In this document: piece after piece, positions 11,652 through 23,607 of the stretch
Numbering within the stretch: position 1 is the first letter of the stretch
Layout of the letters: the number at the start of each line of letters is the position of its first letter
Assembly (NCBI GenBank): GCA_022828595.1
Contig: JAKGHH010000002.1
Coordinates: 103,723,254-103,787,253 of the forward strand
Direction of reading: 5' to 3'
DNA length: 64,000 nucleotides
DNA from: Nelumbo lutea
Taxonomy: Eukaryota > Streptophyta > Magnoliopsida > Proteales > Nelumbonaceae
Program-made: the position numbers and the translations under genes
The notes under the pieces: model-generated
Seen by the model: only the letters and a program-made list of their open reading frames with translations
The model's database searches: none
Told to the model about the DNA's origin: nothing

Positions 11652-12003
11652 CTTGCTACCCAGATAGATGCTATCCTTAACTCTTTGCCTCCTTCCTTTA
11701 ATCCGTTCATCATGAACTATAACATCAACAAGCTGAATGTCAGTTTACAAGTGCTCAGCAATATGTTGCAAAGAGCTGAGGAACTGATTAGAAAGGATGA
11801 GCCTGTAGCCATGCTTGTTGAAGCTGGCAAGACAGGTAAGAGAAAGAGGAAGGCAAAGAAGCCTTAGAAGAAAGCCACTAAGAGCAAGAAGAAGAAGAAA
11901 GACAAAGCATCGGATGCCTGTCACTTCTGCAAGAAGATCGGCCACTGGAAAAGGAACTGTCCTGCCTACCTGGAATCCAAGAAAGGTAACTTCGAAACTT
12001 GTG
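11652..12003 (+). pseudogene. gag: Copia A gag, C-terminal part with zinc knuckle
   Basis: The frame continues gag from 9698. A Lys/Arg-rich stretch follows, with a TAG at 11865-11867 in place of the CAG seen in Copia B. The zinc knuckle CHFCKKIGHWKRNC (CX2CX4HX4C, 11919-11960) would bind genomic RNA. A one-base deletion near 12007, compared with Copia B at 49441, shifts the frame into protease. Confidence 0.87.
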
Positions 12004-12466
12004 TTATAGAACCAATTTGTTGGTAGCTTCTACTTCCTGGTGTATTGACTCTGGGGCTTCGACTCATGTTTGTAACTCACTGCAGGGGTTCAAGGTAAGC
12101 AGAAGGCTGAGTGAAGGAGAAGTCACACTCTTCTTGGGGACTACTACAACTGTTGCAGCCGCGGCCATAGGAACCGTGGAATTAATTTTTAGAGAAGGAA
12201 TAATTGTACTGAAAGACTGTCTTTATGTACAAAATTTAAGGAGAAATTTGATTTCTGTCTCAAAACTGTGTGCAGATGGTTATTCTGTCTTCTTTAGTAA
12301 TACGATTACTATTAAAAGAAACAACAGATTCATCGCATACGGGGAACTGGAGAATGGTCTCTATGTTCTACATCCTTCTCTAGAAACTAACATAACCGAA
12401 ACAATGTCGCCTGAAATCCCTAAGAAGAAAGCTCGTGATATAGTTAATCCCACGTGTCTATGGCAT
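12004..12466 (+). pseudogene. Copia A protease and start of the GAG-pre-integrase region
   Basis: The aspartic protease motif WCIDSGASTH lies at about 12038-12067 with catalytic D-S-G intact. The sequence then runs through the conserved ISVSKLCADGY block to LWH at about 12466. There the HHCC GAG-pre-integrase domain is missing: 177 bp (59 codons) present in Copia B between 49709 and 49885 are absent, and both break points read CAT. The frame stays open across the deletion. Protease would process the polyprotein; without the HHCC zinc-binding part the adjoining integrase should not work. Confidence 0.85.
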
Positions 12467-13099
12467 ACTGATGTATGTGGTCCCCTAAGTGTTAGGACAC
12501 GAAATCATCATGTGTATTTCATCACCTTCACAGATGATTTTTCATGATACGGCTACGTGTACCTAATGAGACACAAGTCTGAATCCTTTGAAATGTTCAA
12601 AGAGTTTAGACAAGAGGTCGAGAAACAGTTAGGGAGAGAAATTAAGGCCCTTCGATCAGATCGAGGTGGCGAGTATCTCTCTGATGAATTCAGGGACTAC
12701 TTAAAGGACAATGGGATAGTATCACAATTATCTCCTCCTGCTACACCACAACTTAACGGTGTTTCGGAGAAGAGGAATAGGACCTTATTGGATATGGTCC
12801 GGTCGCTTCTCATACACTCAGAGTTACCCACATCCTTTTGGGGTTACGCATTAGAGACTGCGATTTATGTGCTGAATCGGGTTCCAACCAAATCGGTTCC
12901 GAATACTCCATATGAACTTTGGATCGGAAAGAAACCAAGTGTCAGACACTTGAAGATTTGGGGTTGTCCAGCACACGTTAAAAGAACGAGTGCAGACAAG
13001 TTGGAATCCAAGACCAGCCGTTGCCTATTTGTAGGCTACCCAAAAGGTTCTGTAGGTTACCTATTTTATGACCCAAGTGAGCAGAAAGTGTTCTGCAGT
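12467..13099 (+). pseudogene. Copia A integrase core, first part
   Basis: The DDE catalytic core is visible as TDVCGPL (first Asp), LRSDRGGEY (second Asp) and [14 protein letters not shown] (Glu). A TGA at 12545-12547 replaces the CGA (Arg) found in Copia B after FTDDFS. The C-terminal [19 protein letters not shown] block is present. The frame runs into a solo Athila LTR at 13100 and resumes at 14635 with RNAQFLE. Integrase joins the cDNA to host DNA; this copy is dead. Confidence 0.88.
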
Positions 13100-14629
13100 T
13101 GACAGGTTTGTCGAAGCCCTCAAAATTATTACTAGTCCCACAATAAAATATTTGCAGTAAAAGTGGTTCTAGGTCGAATCCCACAAGGAGCATATCAGTA
13201 ATCTCTTAGCTGAATGGGTAAAGTAATTGTGTGGGAAAATTAAATAACTAAAATTAAAAAAATAACAAACTAAACAAACAAGAGAAAATCAGTCTTACCG
13301 AATTCTGGTTCAAGGGTTCGGGTTGAATCGATTGGCCATCGATCCTAGGTACAATTCAGCATTCTTGCAATTCAAGCATTTAACCTTAGATTTATCAGGA
13401 TAGCCATAATAAACCTTGTGTTTTCCTAATTCAGTTGGCCAAACCCAGCATTCGATCAACACTTATCACCACTCAACTAGGTACGATAGCGTTCCTTGTT
13501 AAACAATGATAGCATTAAGATTTGTGAAAACAGTTAAACCAAACTAAAAATAATTGAGATAGCTGCAATTACTGAATTTTGTTCCATCGATTCTTTTAGG
13601 TTGAACCATGTTAAAACATTGGTCAAAAGGCTGTCATGAACAATTGACCCAAAAAGATATCAACCTAATTGCTACTTGTACCATTATTCGTGACAATTAC
13701 GGATCACCGAAATCATGGATAGCAGTAGGAAAATCAACATTAATTCAGTTTGTCAGACTAATTAACATTAGCATCCAATAAAAATGTGCACAAGAACCAA
13801 TGAATACTTGAATTAAAAAGAAAGAAAATAAATTAACTACAGAACCTCATAATGGCACAATCGAACCTCCCCCCTTGAACCAGAAAAAGAAGCTTAGCTA
13901 CTCATGATCTGCGCAATCTCCATGCTTTGCTTCTCCATAGCCGAACTGCCTTCTTGCTTCTTGGTCTTCTTGATGATCTCTTGGATCTTGGAATGAGTGA
14001 TTTTTAGAGCTGGTTCACCCCCCTCTTTATATAGCCAAAGGAGAGGGCTGTTTTCCAACTCCTTCTAGGAGATCATCTTATCCTTAGGGAGTTTTGATCT
14101 TATCTTGAACTAATCCTATCCTATCTCTTATCTAATGCTCAATCTTCTTACCTCTCTAGGATCACATTCAAGACTTTAGATCTGATAAAACTCTCTCCTT
14201 GGAGATTACATTCGAAATTCGGACTCTTAACTCTTGAATTCGAGTTGGGCTGCTTCAAGGTACTTCTGCGAGTTGGGCTTAAGTTGTGAAATGGGCCTGG
14301 CTACGAACCTGCTCCGACTTTGGACTCGTTTTCTTACTCGATGCAGGCCGAATCTGTCAAAACCCAAAACATAAAAGTTGTGGTCCTTCCTTTCATCTTT
14401 CTAATTCTTCTTGAATTGTCCAATTCGGTGTCCGGAATTGAGAGTTAGGCCCAGATTACTGACTGTCGCTGAAACTGTGCAAAATCACCCAATTTGTCCT
14501 GTTTTCTTCCAATTGCCTTCTTTATTGCCCTAGATCGAAAGACAAGAGTAATGAGTTCATTTAAGTGATAAATAAATATAAAAGAGTGAATATTAGAGGA
14601 TAAAAATAGGGTTCTTTTTGGTCTCATCA
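13100..14629 (-). mobile_element. Solo Athila LTR (Athila2 subfamily) in Copia A pol
   Basis: This 1530-bp reverse-oriented LTR matches the Athila2 LTRs from end to end. It has perfect target duplications GCAGT at 13095-13099 and 14630-14634. Removing it rejoins the Copia frame (KVFCS to RNAQFLE). The TATA box in reverse is at 14026-14033. Confidence 0.95.
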
Positions 14630-14634
14630 GCAGT

Positions 14635-16422
14635 CGTAATGCGCAATTCTTGGAAACCGACTATATCCTGGACACCCATCGTCAGGAAGTTGTTCTTGAT
14701 GTGGAGAGCTAAGGAGCAGTGAGAGATGTCCCACAAGTTTCAGGTAGTGACCAACCTAGAAGATCCACTCGGGTATCCAGGCCACCAGTCCGTTATGGTT
14801 ATGACTAGGATAGTTACCTGTTGGAAACCTTGACTAGTGAGGAGGATCCCGTGACTTAAACGGAAGCTATGTTGGACATAGATTCCCAGAAGTGGGTGGA
14901 GGCCATGAGAGCAGAGATGGACTCAATGGAGACCAATGGAGTCTGGACTCTAGTAGATCCGCCCTCCGGGGTAAAAGCAATCGGTTGCAAATGGATTTAC
15001 AAGAGGAAGAAGGGCCCCGATGGTAAGGTTGAGACCTTCAAAGCTCGTCTGGTGGCGAAAGGGTACACTCAAAAAGAGGGCATCGATTATGAGGAAACCT
15101 TTTCGCCTGTGGCCATGCTTAAATCCATTAGGATCCTGCTAGCTGTAGCAGCATACCATGATTATGAGATTTGGCAAATGGATGTCAAAACTGCATTTTT
15201 GAATGGAGATCTTACTGAAGATATCTATATGCAGCAGCCGCAAGGCTTCATTGCTGCAGGTCAGGATAACATGGTATGTAAACTTAATAGATCCATTTAT
15301 GGACTTAAGCAAGCTTCTAGAAGTTGGAACATCCGTTTTGACTCTGCCGTCAAATCGTTTGACTTCGAGCAGAATCCGGATGAACCCTGTGTCTACAGGA
15401 AGTACAGTGGAGATAAGGTTACCTTCTTGGTTCTGTATGTAGATGACATTCTACTCATTGGGAATGATGTAGGTATGTTAACTACGGTGAAAGTATTGTT
15501 ATCACAGCAATTCTCCATGCAAGATCTTGGAGAAGCTTCCTATATACTGGGTCTTCGACTCTATAGAGATAGATCGAAGCGGATAATAGGATTATCCCAA
15601 TCTGCTTATATTGACAAAATAGTCAAGAGATACAGCATGGAAAACTCCAAGAAAGGAAATGTTCCTTTCAGGCACGGAGTCACTCTCTCCAAGAAGATGT
15701 CTCCCAAGACTTCTGAGGAGATTGATGGCATGAAAGAAGTTCCCTATGCCTCTGCCGTGGGGAGTATCATGTATGCCATGCTGTGCACTCGTCTTGACAT
15801 AGCTCAGGCAGTGAGTGTAGTAAGCAGATTTCAGGCCAACCCAGGGCAGGAGCATTGGACTGCTGTGAAAAACATACTTAAATACCTTCGAAAGACAAAA
15901 GAGTTTTGTCTAGTATTTGACGGTAGCTCACTACAGATCCAATGGTATACAGATGCCGATTTCCAGTCAGACCCAGATGATAGAAAGTCTACATCTGGAT
16001 ATGTTTTCACGATAGGATCGTGTGCTATTTGCTGGAAAAGCGGCAAACTGGGGTCCACTGCAGATTCCACGACCGAGGCCGAGTACATTGCCGCATGTGA
16101 GGCTGCTAAAGAAGCTGTATGGATGAAGAAGTTCATTCATGAGTTGGGAGTAGTTCCGTCCGACACATCACCCATCCCGTTGTTGTGTGACAACAATGGA
16201 GCCATTGCTCAGGCTAAGGAGCCACGAGTCCACTCGAAGCTGAAGCACATCGAGAGGAAGTACCATGTACTGCGGGAGATTGTTGGTAGAGGGGACGTCC
16301 TGATTCAGAAGGTAGCATCAGTAGAAAATGTAGCAGACCCATTGACAAAGCCACTATCACAGAAAGTGTTTGAGAAACACATGGAAAGCAAGGGACTCCG
16401 GCTAGTACCTGATTGGACCTAA
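14635..16422 (+). pseudogene. Copia A reverse transcriptase and RNase H
   Basis: From ATG 14869 there are 517 open codons covering most of RT and all of RNase H. The stretch 14635-14868, which links integrase to RT, has stops near 14708, 14806 and 14857. RT blocks include KGYTQKEGIDYEETFSPVA, QMDVKTAFLNGDL and the catalytic LYVDD (YVDD at 15436-15447). RNase H shows YTDADF, the ADSTTEAEY block and LLCDNN. The frame ends PDWT at 16422, just before the PPT. This is the best kept RT in the window, but it has no intact upstream gag-pol. Confidence 0.9.
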
Positions 16423-16426
16423 GTGC

Positions 16427-16436
16427 AAGTGGGAGT
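16427..16436 (+). other. Copia A polypurine tract
   Basis: The purine-rich run AAGTGGGAG directly precedes the 3' LTR. The same tract precedes the 3' LTRs of Copia B, C and D. It primes plus-strand DNA synthesis. Confidence 0.85.
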
Positions 16437-18389
16437 TGTTAGACAGTTTTGTATGCTCTTAGCTTCAATCAAAATTGATGTACTTTATGAGTTTATTGTA
16501 AATGAATAAAAGTGCATATTTGATTCATGTTCCCTTGGTATGTTTCTATGTAATACCCTTAAACTGGACACTTATTGAGACTCGTGTTAGTTTAAAAAGT
16601 TCACAACTAGTGGGTCAGTCTGGGGAGACCAATCCTGACAAGGCTGACACTATGGTGCCATCAAGTCGGTTGAGGTGGCTTGTCTCAGTTACCGGGGTGA
16701 GACCCCAAGCACATACAGTGTGGGATTAATTGAATCTTTGAACTGGACCAGATTTCCAATATTGCCCTGGACCTTGGAGATTGATGGGCAAAACTAGAAA
16801 GTTACACCCGACCCCTAGACTCGATTATGATACTGCACTAGGTGTTGGATCGATCTGTCTTTGATGTACCAATCAGTGAGATCCTTAGCGGGGGTCAAAA
16901 CCTGGGTATGTTGGGACAATCCGAGAATTCATTTGAGTGGGTGATCATAGTGACAGGATCAGCCCCTTTGTCGGACAAAGGTAATGATCGGGGATGCGCT
17001 CTCACTGTTGGAAACCAAGACTGCCGGTAGCCGATTTCAACCATTGAGATTTGTTTTGCAAAGTATATTTTATATGAGATATAAAAGTATATATATTATG
17101 GTTTCTAAAATGTTTGCAAAAGGTTTTAATTCCCAGGATCCATATAAGTGGAGAGTGCAACACTGTTCCTTGCAGCCGAGGGAGAGGTCCTCTCTTGTCG
17201 GGCAGTGTATGATCATTAAGGGCTGAGAGGTTAAGTGTAAGACCATTGAGGATAATGCCTGATGGGCTAATCTTGCATCTGCCCACAGTCCCTGGGTGTT
17301 ACAAGGTGGCTTGGCACAGGGACCACTTAGGGTAAGTGTTGGGCCCATATAGCCCATTTGATGGGTTTCAGAGGGTGCACTGTCTTTAACAGTGTATTCG
17401 ACCAGGCCTTGTAACAAAGGCTGGGCCGACCCCATGTGGCTGATGTGTAGATCAATGCTTGGGTCCCATGCCATACAAGGAAGCCCAATTGGGCAGCAGT
17501 TAGGAAGGTTGAGTGAGCACATAAGCTTAATGGGCCTAAAGCCCATTTCGAACTGGGATATTTATTTAGTTAATTAAAGGGGCGAATTCTGAGATGGATT
17601 AGCAGATAGGATAGGGTCTTAATCCTATCCACTCAGAGAGTCCAAATTTGAATGTGATTCCGATCTAGAAACCTCCTAATGGGATTAGGATAAAGCTAAT
17701 CTAATATGCAGATAAGATAAGGGTTTATCCTTATCACTAGAAGAGAAGGCTGATCCAAATATGATTTGGATAAGCACCTCCTAATGGGATTAGGAGCTGA
17801 TCTTTTAAATTAACAAAAAGATGGAGGGGGCGGCAGCCTTGAGAGAGACCAACAAGAAACACATCAGATCCTCTTTAGTGCTGAAATAAAGAAGAGAGAA
17901 TTCTGCAGCCTGTGAATACTCTCTTGCCGCCTCCCTGCTCTTGTCGCCCTGTTTGCCAGTTCGATCTCCAGCTGTGGGAGAAGTCAAGATTGGATCTTGA
18001 CATCAGTTCTTTTAGAAAGGATTGAAAAGGAAGTTGTGCTCACGTTCCATTCTACTGTTCCTTGCAAAGGACAGAGTTCTTGGGGAAGAACTCTACTGAT
18101 TCTACTCCATCCTGCACTGCGCCATCTTCAGTGGGAGCAGTCTTTGGATCCTTCCTTGGGTGTGAACACCTTCGTTGGGAGATATTACTTCTCCGTATTA
18201 GGTATTATTCTCTCCCATTCCTTTTGGTTCAGATCCGGTTCAGTTTAAGGTTCAAGATTTATCCTTGAAAATATGATTTTCTAAATAGGGAATGTGATTC
18301 CCAGTTGAAGGGAGAGAAAAATTTTTGAAATTCGCCCCTTATGACGCAATCTTTGGGCGTCCATGTTATGGATCTCTCAACCCCTTTCA
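16437..18389 (+). repeat. Copia A 3' LTR
   Basis: This LTR runs from TGTTAGACAG to CCCCTTTCA and pairs with 5509-7458. The next bases, TCCTC, lie in the Tat antisense ORF and do not match GTATG before the 5' LTR. Confidence 0.92.
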
Positions 18390-18446
18390 TCCTCTGCTTG
18401 GACTACCTTGCCGAAGACAAGCTCGTGTAGGCCGACTTGAGTCCTG

Positions 18447-18523
18447 GTAGGTCGTATTGAGCTTTTTACTTTCCTCAAGATCTTGATTGGTTCGTAACTA
18501 CTTTTACCTTTTATTTTTGGTAG
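18447..18523 (+). other. Candidate intron 1 of the antisense ORF
   Basis: The donor is GTAGGT and the acceptor TTTTTGGTAG, after a T-rich run. Removing 77 bp joins ...DLSP to the ATG-containing frame in phase. The ATG at 18529 could be the start instead if no splicing occurs. Confidence 0.5.
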
Positions 18524-18721
18524 CTACCATGCCGGTCAATGCTGAGAGTCTTCTGAGGAGCTCCCAGAACGGGTGAAAGAGGGGCGCGAAGAGGCTGCGT
18601 CAGGAGGCCGAACAATGTCCTGAGGTCGTCATCGTGGGACTGTCCGTTCCTTAGGAGGAGGCCCAGTCTGCTTCCCCTAGGACCTCGGCTGAGGTCTTGC
18701 ATGAGGAAGCTCGGTCCGAAG

Positions 18722-20668
18722 TGAAAGAATGGTAGGATCCATCTAATGGACACCAAAAATGTTGCGGAGTGGGTGGGCGAATTTCAAAAATTTTCCTACC
18801 TTCTCCTAACTAGGAATCACATTCCCTAAATTTAGAATACAATATTCAGGGATCCTAGTTGAACCATAATCGAACCAGATCTGAACCAAAAAGCAAAAGG
18901 GAGGAATATACCTGATCCGGAGAAGCAGTATCTCCCAAAGTTGGTGTTCACACCCAAAGAAGAAACCAAGATCCGCTCCTACTGAAGATGACATAGCTAT
19001 GGATGGAACGGAACCAGCAGGGTGCGTCCTTAACACTGGATCTTTCACAAGAATCCTCTGGAAACTCTGACCACTGAATCTTTCTCAGTCCTTTTGCAAG
19101 ACTAATGTCAAGAACTGATTTCTTGACTCCCTATTGCTGCAAAGATCAAATCTTGCAAGAGGGAATGGCGGCGGCTAGAGGAGAACTCCTGGGACGAAGA
19201 TGGATGAACTGCTTCTCTTGTCTCTGGAGTTTTGTATGCGATCGAATCTCAATTCGCAGGAGGTATCCCTTGCACACAAAAAACCTGGTTCAAAATCTGA
19301 TATATTTCTCTTGGGTTTCTCCTCCTTTCTTCTTGATTAAGAAACCTCCTAATTAGGAATTATCCCAATCAAAATCTGTATTTGGATAGGGGATTATCTT
19401 AATCCTATCTGTAGATTAAGTTAGCTTACTCCTGATCTTATCAGGAGGTTACTAGATTCAAATCTAATTTGAATTTGGTCTCCTAGAGTGGATAAGGTTA
19501 GAGGCCCAATCCTTTTACTAACATTAATCTCAGATTCGCCCCATAGATGGGTGATCATATCAGCCTAGTTCGAAATGGGCCTTTGGCCCATTAAGTGTTC
19601 AATGTTTAACTAGTTTCCAATCTACTGCCCAGTTGGGCTTCTTTGTATTGCGTGGGACCCAAGCATTGATCTACACACCAGCCACATGGGTTTGGCCCAG
19701 CCTTTATTACAAGGCCCAACCGAATTCACTGAAAAACTCAGTAAACCCCTGAGCCCATCATATGGACCCTGTGAGCCCAACACTTACATTAAGTGGTCCC
19801 TGGGCCAAGCCATCTTATAAAAACCCAGGGACTGTGGGCAGGTGCAAGATTAGCCCGTCAGGTACTATCCTAAATGGTCTTGCACTTATCCTCTTAGCCC
19901 TTAATGATCAAGCACTGCCCGACAAGAGAGGACCTCTCCCTCGGCTGTAAGGAACAGTGCCGCACTCTCTACTCACATGGATCCCGGGAATTAAAACCAT
20001 TTGCAAACATTTTGAAACCGTACATATATATAAATATATTAATTTTGCAAAACAAAATTCCAACGATTGAAATCAACTGTCGGCAGTTTGGTTTCCATCA
20101 GAGATAGTGCATTCCCAATCATTACCCTTTTTCCGACAAAGGGGTTGATCCTGTCACTATGATCACCCACTCAGATGAATTCTCAGACTGTCCCAACATA
20201 CCTAGGTGTTGATCCCCATCTAAGGATCTCACTGATTGGCATATCAAAGACAGCCCGATCCGACACCTAGTGAAGTGTCATAATCGAGTCTAGGGGTTAG
20301 GTGTAACTTTCCAGTTTTGCGCATCTATCTCCAAGGTCCAGGGAAATACTGGAAATCTGGTCCGGTTCAAGGATTCAAGTAATCCCATACTGTATGTGCC
20401 TTGGGTCTTACCCTGTTGGCCGAGACAGGCCATCCCAACACTTGGTGGCTCACTAGTATCAACCTTGGCAGGATAAGCCCCCCCAAACTTATCCAATGGC
20501 TGTGAACATTTAAAACTAACACAAGTCTCTATAAGTGTCCAGCTTTAGGGTCTTACACAGAATTATACCAAACAACATGAATCAAACATGCACTTTAATT
20601 TATTTACACTAAATAAAAAAAGTACATCAAATCGGATTGAAGCTAAGGGCATACAAAACTGTCTAACA
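18722..20668 (-). repeat. Copia D 3' LTR
   Basis: In its own orientation this 1947-bp LTR starts TGTTAGACAG (at 20668) and ends GGATCCTACCATTCTTTCA (at 18722). It is the same subfamily as the solo LTR at 9699-11651. ORFs on either strand inside it are not genes. Confidence 0.93.
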
Positions 20669-20680
20669 GCTCCCACTTGC
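20669..20680 (-). other. Copia D polypurine tract
   Basis: On the minus strand GCAAGTGGGAGC directly precedes the 3' LTR, as in Copia A. Confidence 0.85.
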
Positions 20681-20682
20681 AC

Positions 20683-22308
20683 TTAGGTCCAATCTGGTAC
20701 AAGCCAGAGTCCTATACTTTCCACGTGTTTCTCAAACACCTTTTGTGTCAGTGGCTTAGTCAATTGGTCTGCCACATTATCCGCTGATGCTACCTTCTGA
20801 ATTAGGACATCCCCTCTACCAACGATCTCCCATACTACATGGTACTTCCTCTCGATGTGCTTTGACTTCGAGTGAGCCCGAGACTCTTTAGACTGGGCGA
20901 TCGCTCCATTGTTGTCACACAACAACGGGATGGGTGATGTGCTGCACGGAATCCCTCCCAATTCTTGTATGAATTTCTTCATCCGCACGGCTTCCTTGGC
21001 AGCTTCACTTGCGGCAATGTACTCGGCCTTAGTTGTGGAGTCTGCAGTGGACCCCTGTTTGCTACTTTTCCAGCAAACAACACATGATCCTATCGTGAAA
21101 ACATACCTAGATGTAGAGTTTCTATCATCTAGATCCAATTGGAAATCGGCGTCGGTATACCCTAGAACTTGTAGTGAACCACCGTCGAATACCAGAAAAA
21201 ACTCTTTTGTCTTTCGAAGGTATTTAAGTATGTTCTTCATAGCAGTCCAATGCTCCTGGCCTGGGTTGGCCTGGAATCTGCTTACCACACTCACCGCCTA
21301 AGCTATGTCCGGTCGAGTGCATAGCATGGCATACATGATGCTCCCTACGGCTGAGGCATAGGGAATGTCTCTCATGCCCTCAATCTCCTCAGAAGTCTTA
21401 GGAGACATCTTCTTGGAGAGAGTGACTCCATGTCTGAAAGAAACATTTCCTTTCTTTGAGTTCTCCATGCTGTACCTTTTGACAATTTTGTCAATGTAAG
21501 CAGCCTGGGATAATCCAATTATCCACTTTGATCTATCTCTATAGAGTCGAAGACCCAGTATGTATGAAGCTTCTCCAATATCTTTCATGGAGAACTGCTG
21601 TGATAGCCATACCTTGATCGAAGTCAACATTCCTACATCATTCCCAATGAGTAGGATATCGTCCACGTACAACACCAAAAAGGTGATCTTATCCCCACTG
21701 GACTTCCTGTAAACACAAGGCTCATCCGGATTCTACTCAAAGTCAAACGTTTTGATGGTAGAATCAAAACGGATGTTCCAACTCCTAGAAGCCTGCCTAA
21801 GTCCATATATGGATCTATTGAGTTTACATAACGTGTGTTCCTGACCAGTAGCAATGAAGCATTGTGGCTGTTGCATGTAGATATCTTCACTAAGATCTCC
21901 ATTCAGGAACATGGTTTTGACATCCATTTGCCAAATCTCATAGTTATGGTACACTGCTACAGCTAGCAGGATCCTAATGGATTTAAGCATGGCCATGGGC
22001 GAAAATGTTTCCTCATAATCGATGCCTTCTTTTTGAGTATACCCTTTCGCCACCAAGCGAGCTTTGTAGGTCTCAATCCTACCATCGGGGCCCTTCTTCC
22101 TCTTGTAGATCCATTTACAACCAAATGCTTTTACCCCGGAGGGCGGATCTACTAGAGTCTAGACTCCATTGGTCTCCATCGAGTCCATCTCAACTCTCAT
22201 GGCCTCCACCCACTTCTGGGAATCTATGTCTAACATAGCTTCCGCGTAAGTCACGGGATCCTCTTCACTAGTCAAGGCTTCCACTAGGTAACTATGCTGG
22301 TCATAACC
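20683..22308 (-). pseudogene. Copia D reverse transcriptase and RNase H
   Basis: Minus-strand frame from the RT N-terminus at 22308 to PDWT at 20683. RT blocks are KGYTQKEGIDYEETFSP (near 22050), QMDVKTMFLNGDL and YVDD at 21658-21669. RNase H has YTDADF, the ADSTTKAEY block (E to K change in TTEAEY) and LLCDNN. In-frame stops lie near 22306, 22160, 21736 and 21299, mostly where related copies have Gln or Trp codons. The order and motifs are the usual Copia pol C-terminus, and the frame stops just short of the PPT. Confidence 0.9.
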
Positions 22309-23602
22309 TTATCGGATTGGTGGTCTGGATACCCGGGTGGACCTTCTAGATTGGTCACTACCTAGAACTTGTGGGACATCTCCCACTGCTCCTGAGCTCT
22401 CCTCATCAAGAACTATTTCCTGACGGTGGGTGTCCAGGATGTATTCAAATTCTAAGGATTGTGCGTTTCGACTCCAGAACACTTTCTGCTCACTTGGGTC
22501 ATAGAATAGATAACCCACCGAATCCTTTGGATAGCCTATAAATAGGCAACGACTGGTTTTTGATTCCAACTTGTCCGCACTTGTTCTTTTAACGTGTGCA
22601 GGACAACCCCAAATCTTCAAGTGTCTTACACTTGGCTTCCTTCCGGTCCATAGTTCATATGGAGTTTTCGAAATTGATTTGGTTGGAACCCAATTCAGCA
22701 CGTAGATGGCAGTCTCTAATGCATATCCCCAAAAGGATGTGGATAATTCTGAGCGTACGAGAAGTGACCGGACCATGTCCAACAAGGTCCTATTCCTCCT
22801 CTCTGAAACACCGTTGAGTTGAGGTGTAGCAGGAGGAGAAATTTGTGACACTATCCCATTGTTCTTTAAGTAGTCCCTGAATTCGTCAGAGAGATACTCG
22901 CCACCTTGATCCGATCGAAGGGCCTTAACTTCTCTCCCTAACTGTTTCTCGACTTCCTGTCTGAACTCTTTGAACTTTTCTAATGATTCAGACTTATGTC
23001 TCATTAGGTAAACGTAACCATATCGTGAAAAATCATCTGTAAAGGTGATGAAATACATGTGTTGATTCCGTGTCCTAACACTCATGGGACCACATACATA
23101 AGTATGTATTAGGTCAAGTGTGCCTTTCGATCTTTCAGGCTTACCGTCAAATGACCGCTTAGTCATCTTACCTTGAAGGCAAGGCTCACAAGTGGGAAGA
23201 TTTTCTACGGTTAGAAAATCCAAAGGACCATCCTTTACCAGCCTTGTGATTCGGTCAACACCGATATGGCCAAGTCGGTAATGCCAGAGGCACGTGAGAT
23301 TTACTGTATCACGATTCCTTTTCTTGGGATTTTTGACCGACGTAGTTTCGGTTAAGTTAGTTTCCAGAGAAGGATGTAGAACATAGAGACCGTTCTCCAG
23401 TTCCCCGCATGCGATGAATTTGTTATTCCGTTTAACAGTAATCATATTACTAAAATAAATAGTATATCCATCAGTACACTGTTTAGAAACATAAATTAAA
23501 TTTCTTCTCAAGTTCTGTACATAAAGACAATATTAAAGTACGAGGACTCCTTCTCTAAAAACTAATTCTACGGTTCCTATTGCCGTAGCTGCAACACTTG
23601 CA
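22309..23602 (-). pseudogene. Copia D GAG-pre-integrase and integrase
   Basis: A 400-codon open stretch (23511-22309) covers the GAG-pre-integrase zinc domain (LWHYRLGHIGVDRI with CEPCLQGKM, the HHCC site) and the integrase core: first Asp in the YVCGPM block (the usual DVCGPL reads YVCGPM here, so the first Asp is lost), second Asp in RSDQGGEY, Glu in [11 protein letters not shown]. The segment 23602-23512 joins to protease across Athila2 and has one stop near 23535. Integrase would insert the cDNA. The open frame is long, but the change at the first acidic residue suggests an inactive enzyme. Confidence 0.87.
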
Positions 23603-23607
23603 GTCGT

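Larger units (their letters stand above)
5509..18389 (+). mobile_element. Copia A: BARE-1/Angela-like Ty1/Copia retrotransposon
   Basis: Both LTRs (5509-7458 and 16437-18389), a tRNA-iMet primer site, a long leader, gag-pol in Copia order (gag, protease, integrase, RT, RNase H) and a PPT are present. Two solo LTRs lie inside: 9699-11651 in gag and 13100-14629 in pol. The coding frame is broken by nonsense codons at 9493, 11865, 12545, near 14708 and near 14806, a frameshift near 12007 and a 177-bp in-frame deletion at about 12466. The left flank (GTATG, Athila1 RT) and right flank (TCCTC, Tat antisense ORF) do not match. The Angela assignment is inferred from LTR and leader lengths and is moderately sure. 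Confidence 0.9.

Noticed and set aside
19105..19356. Short ORFs in the Copia D LTRs
   Set aside because: They are not kept in frame between the two LTR copies and the solo LTR.
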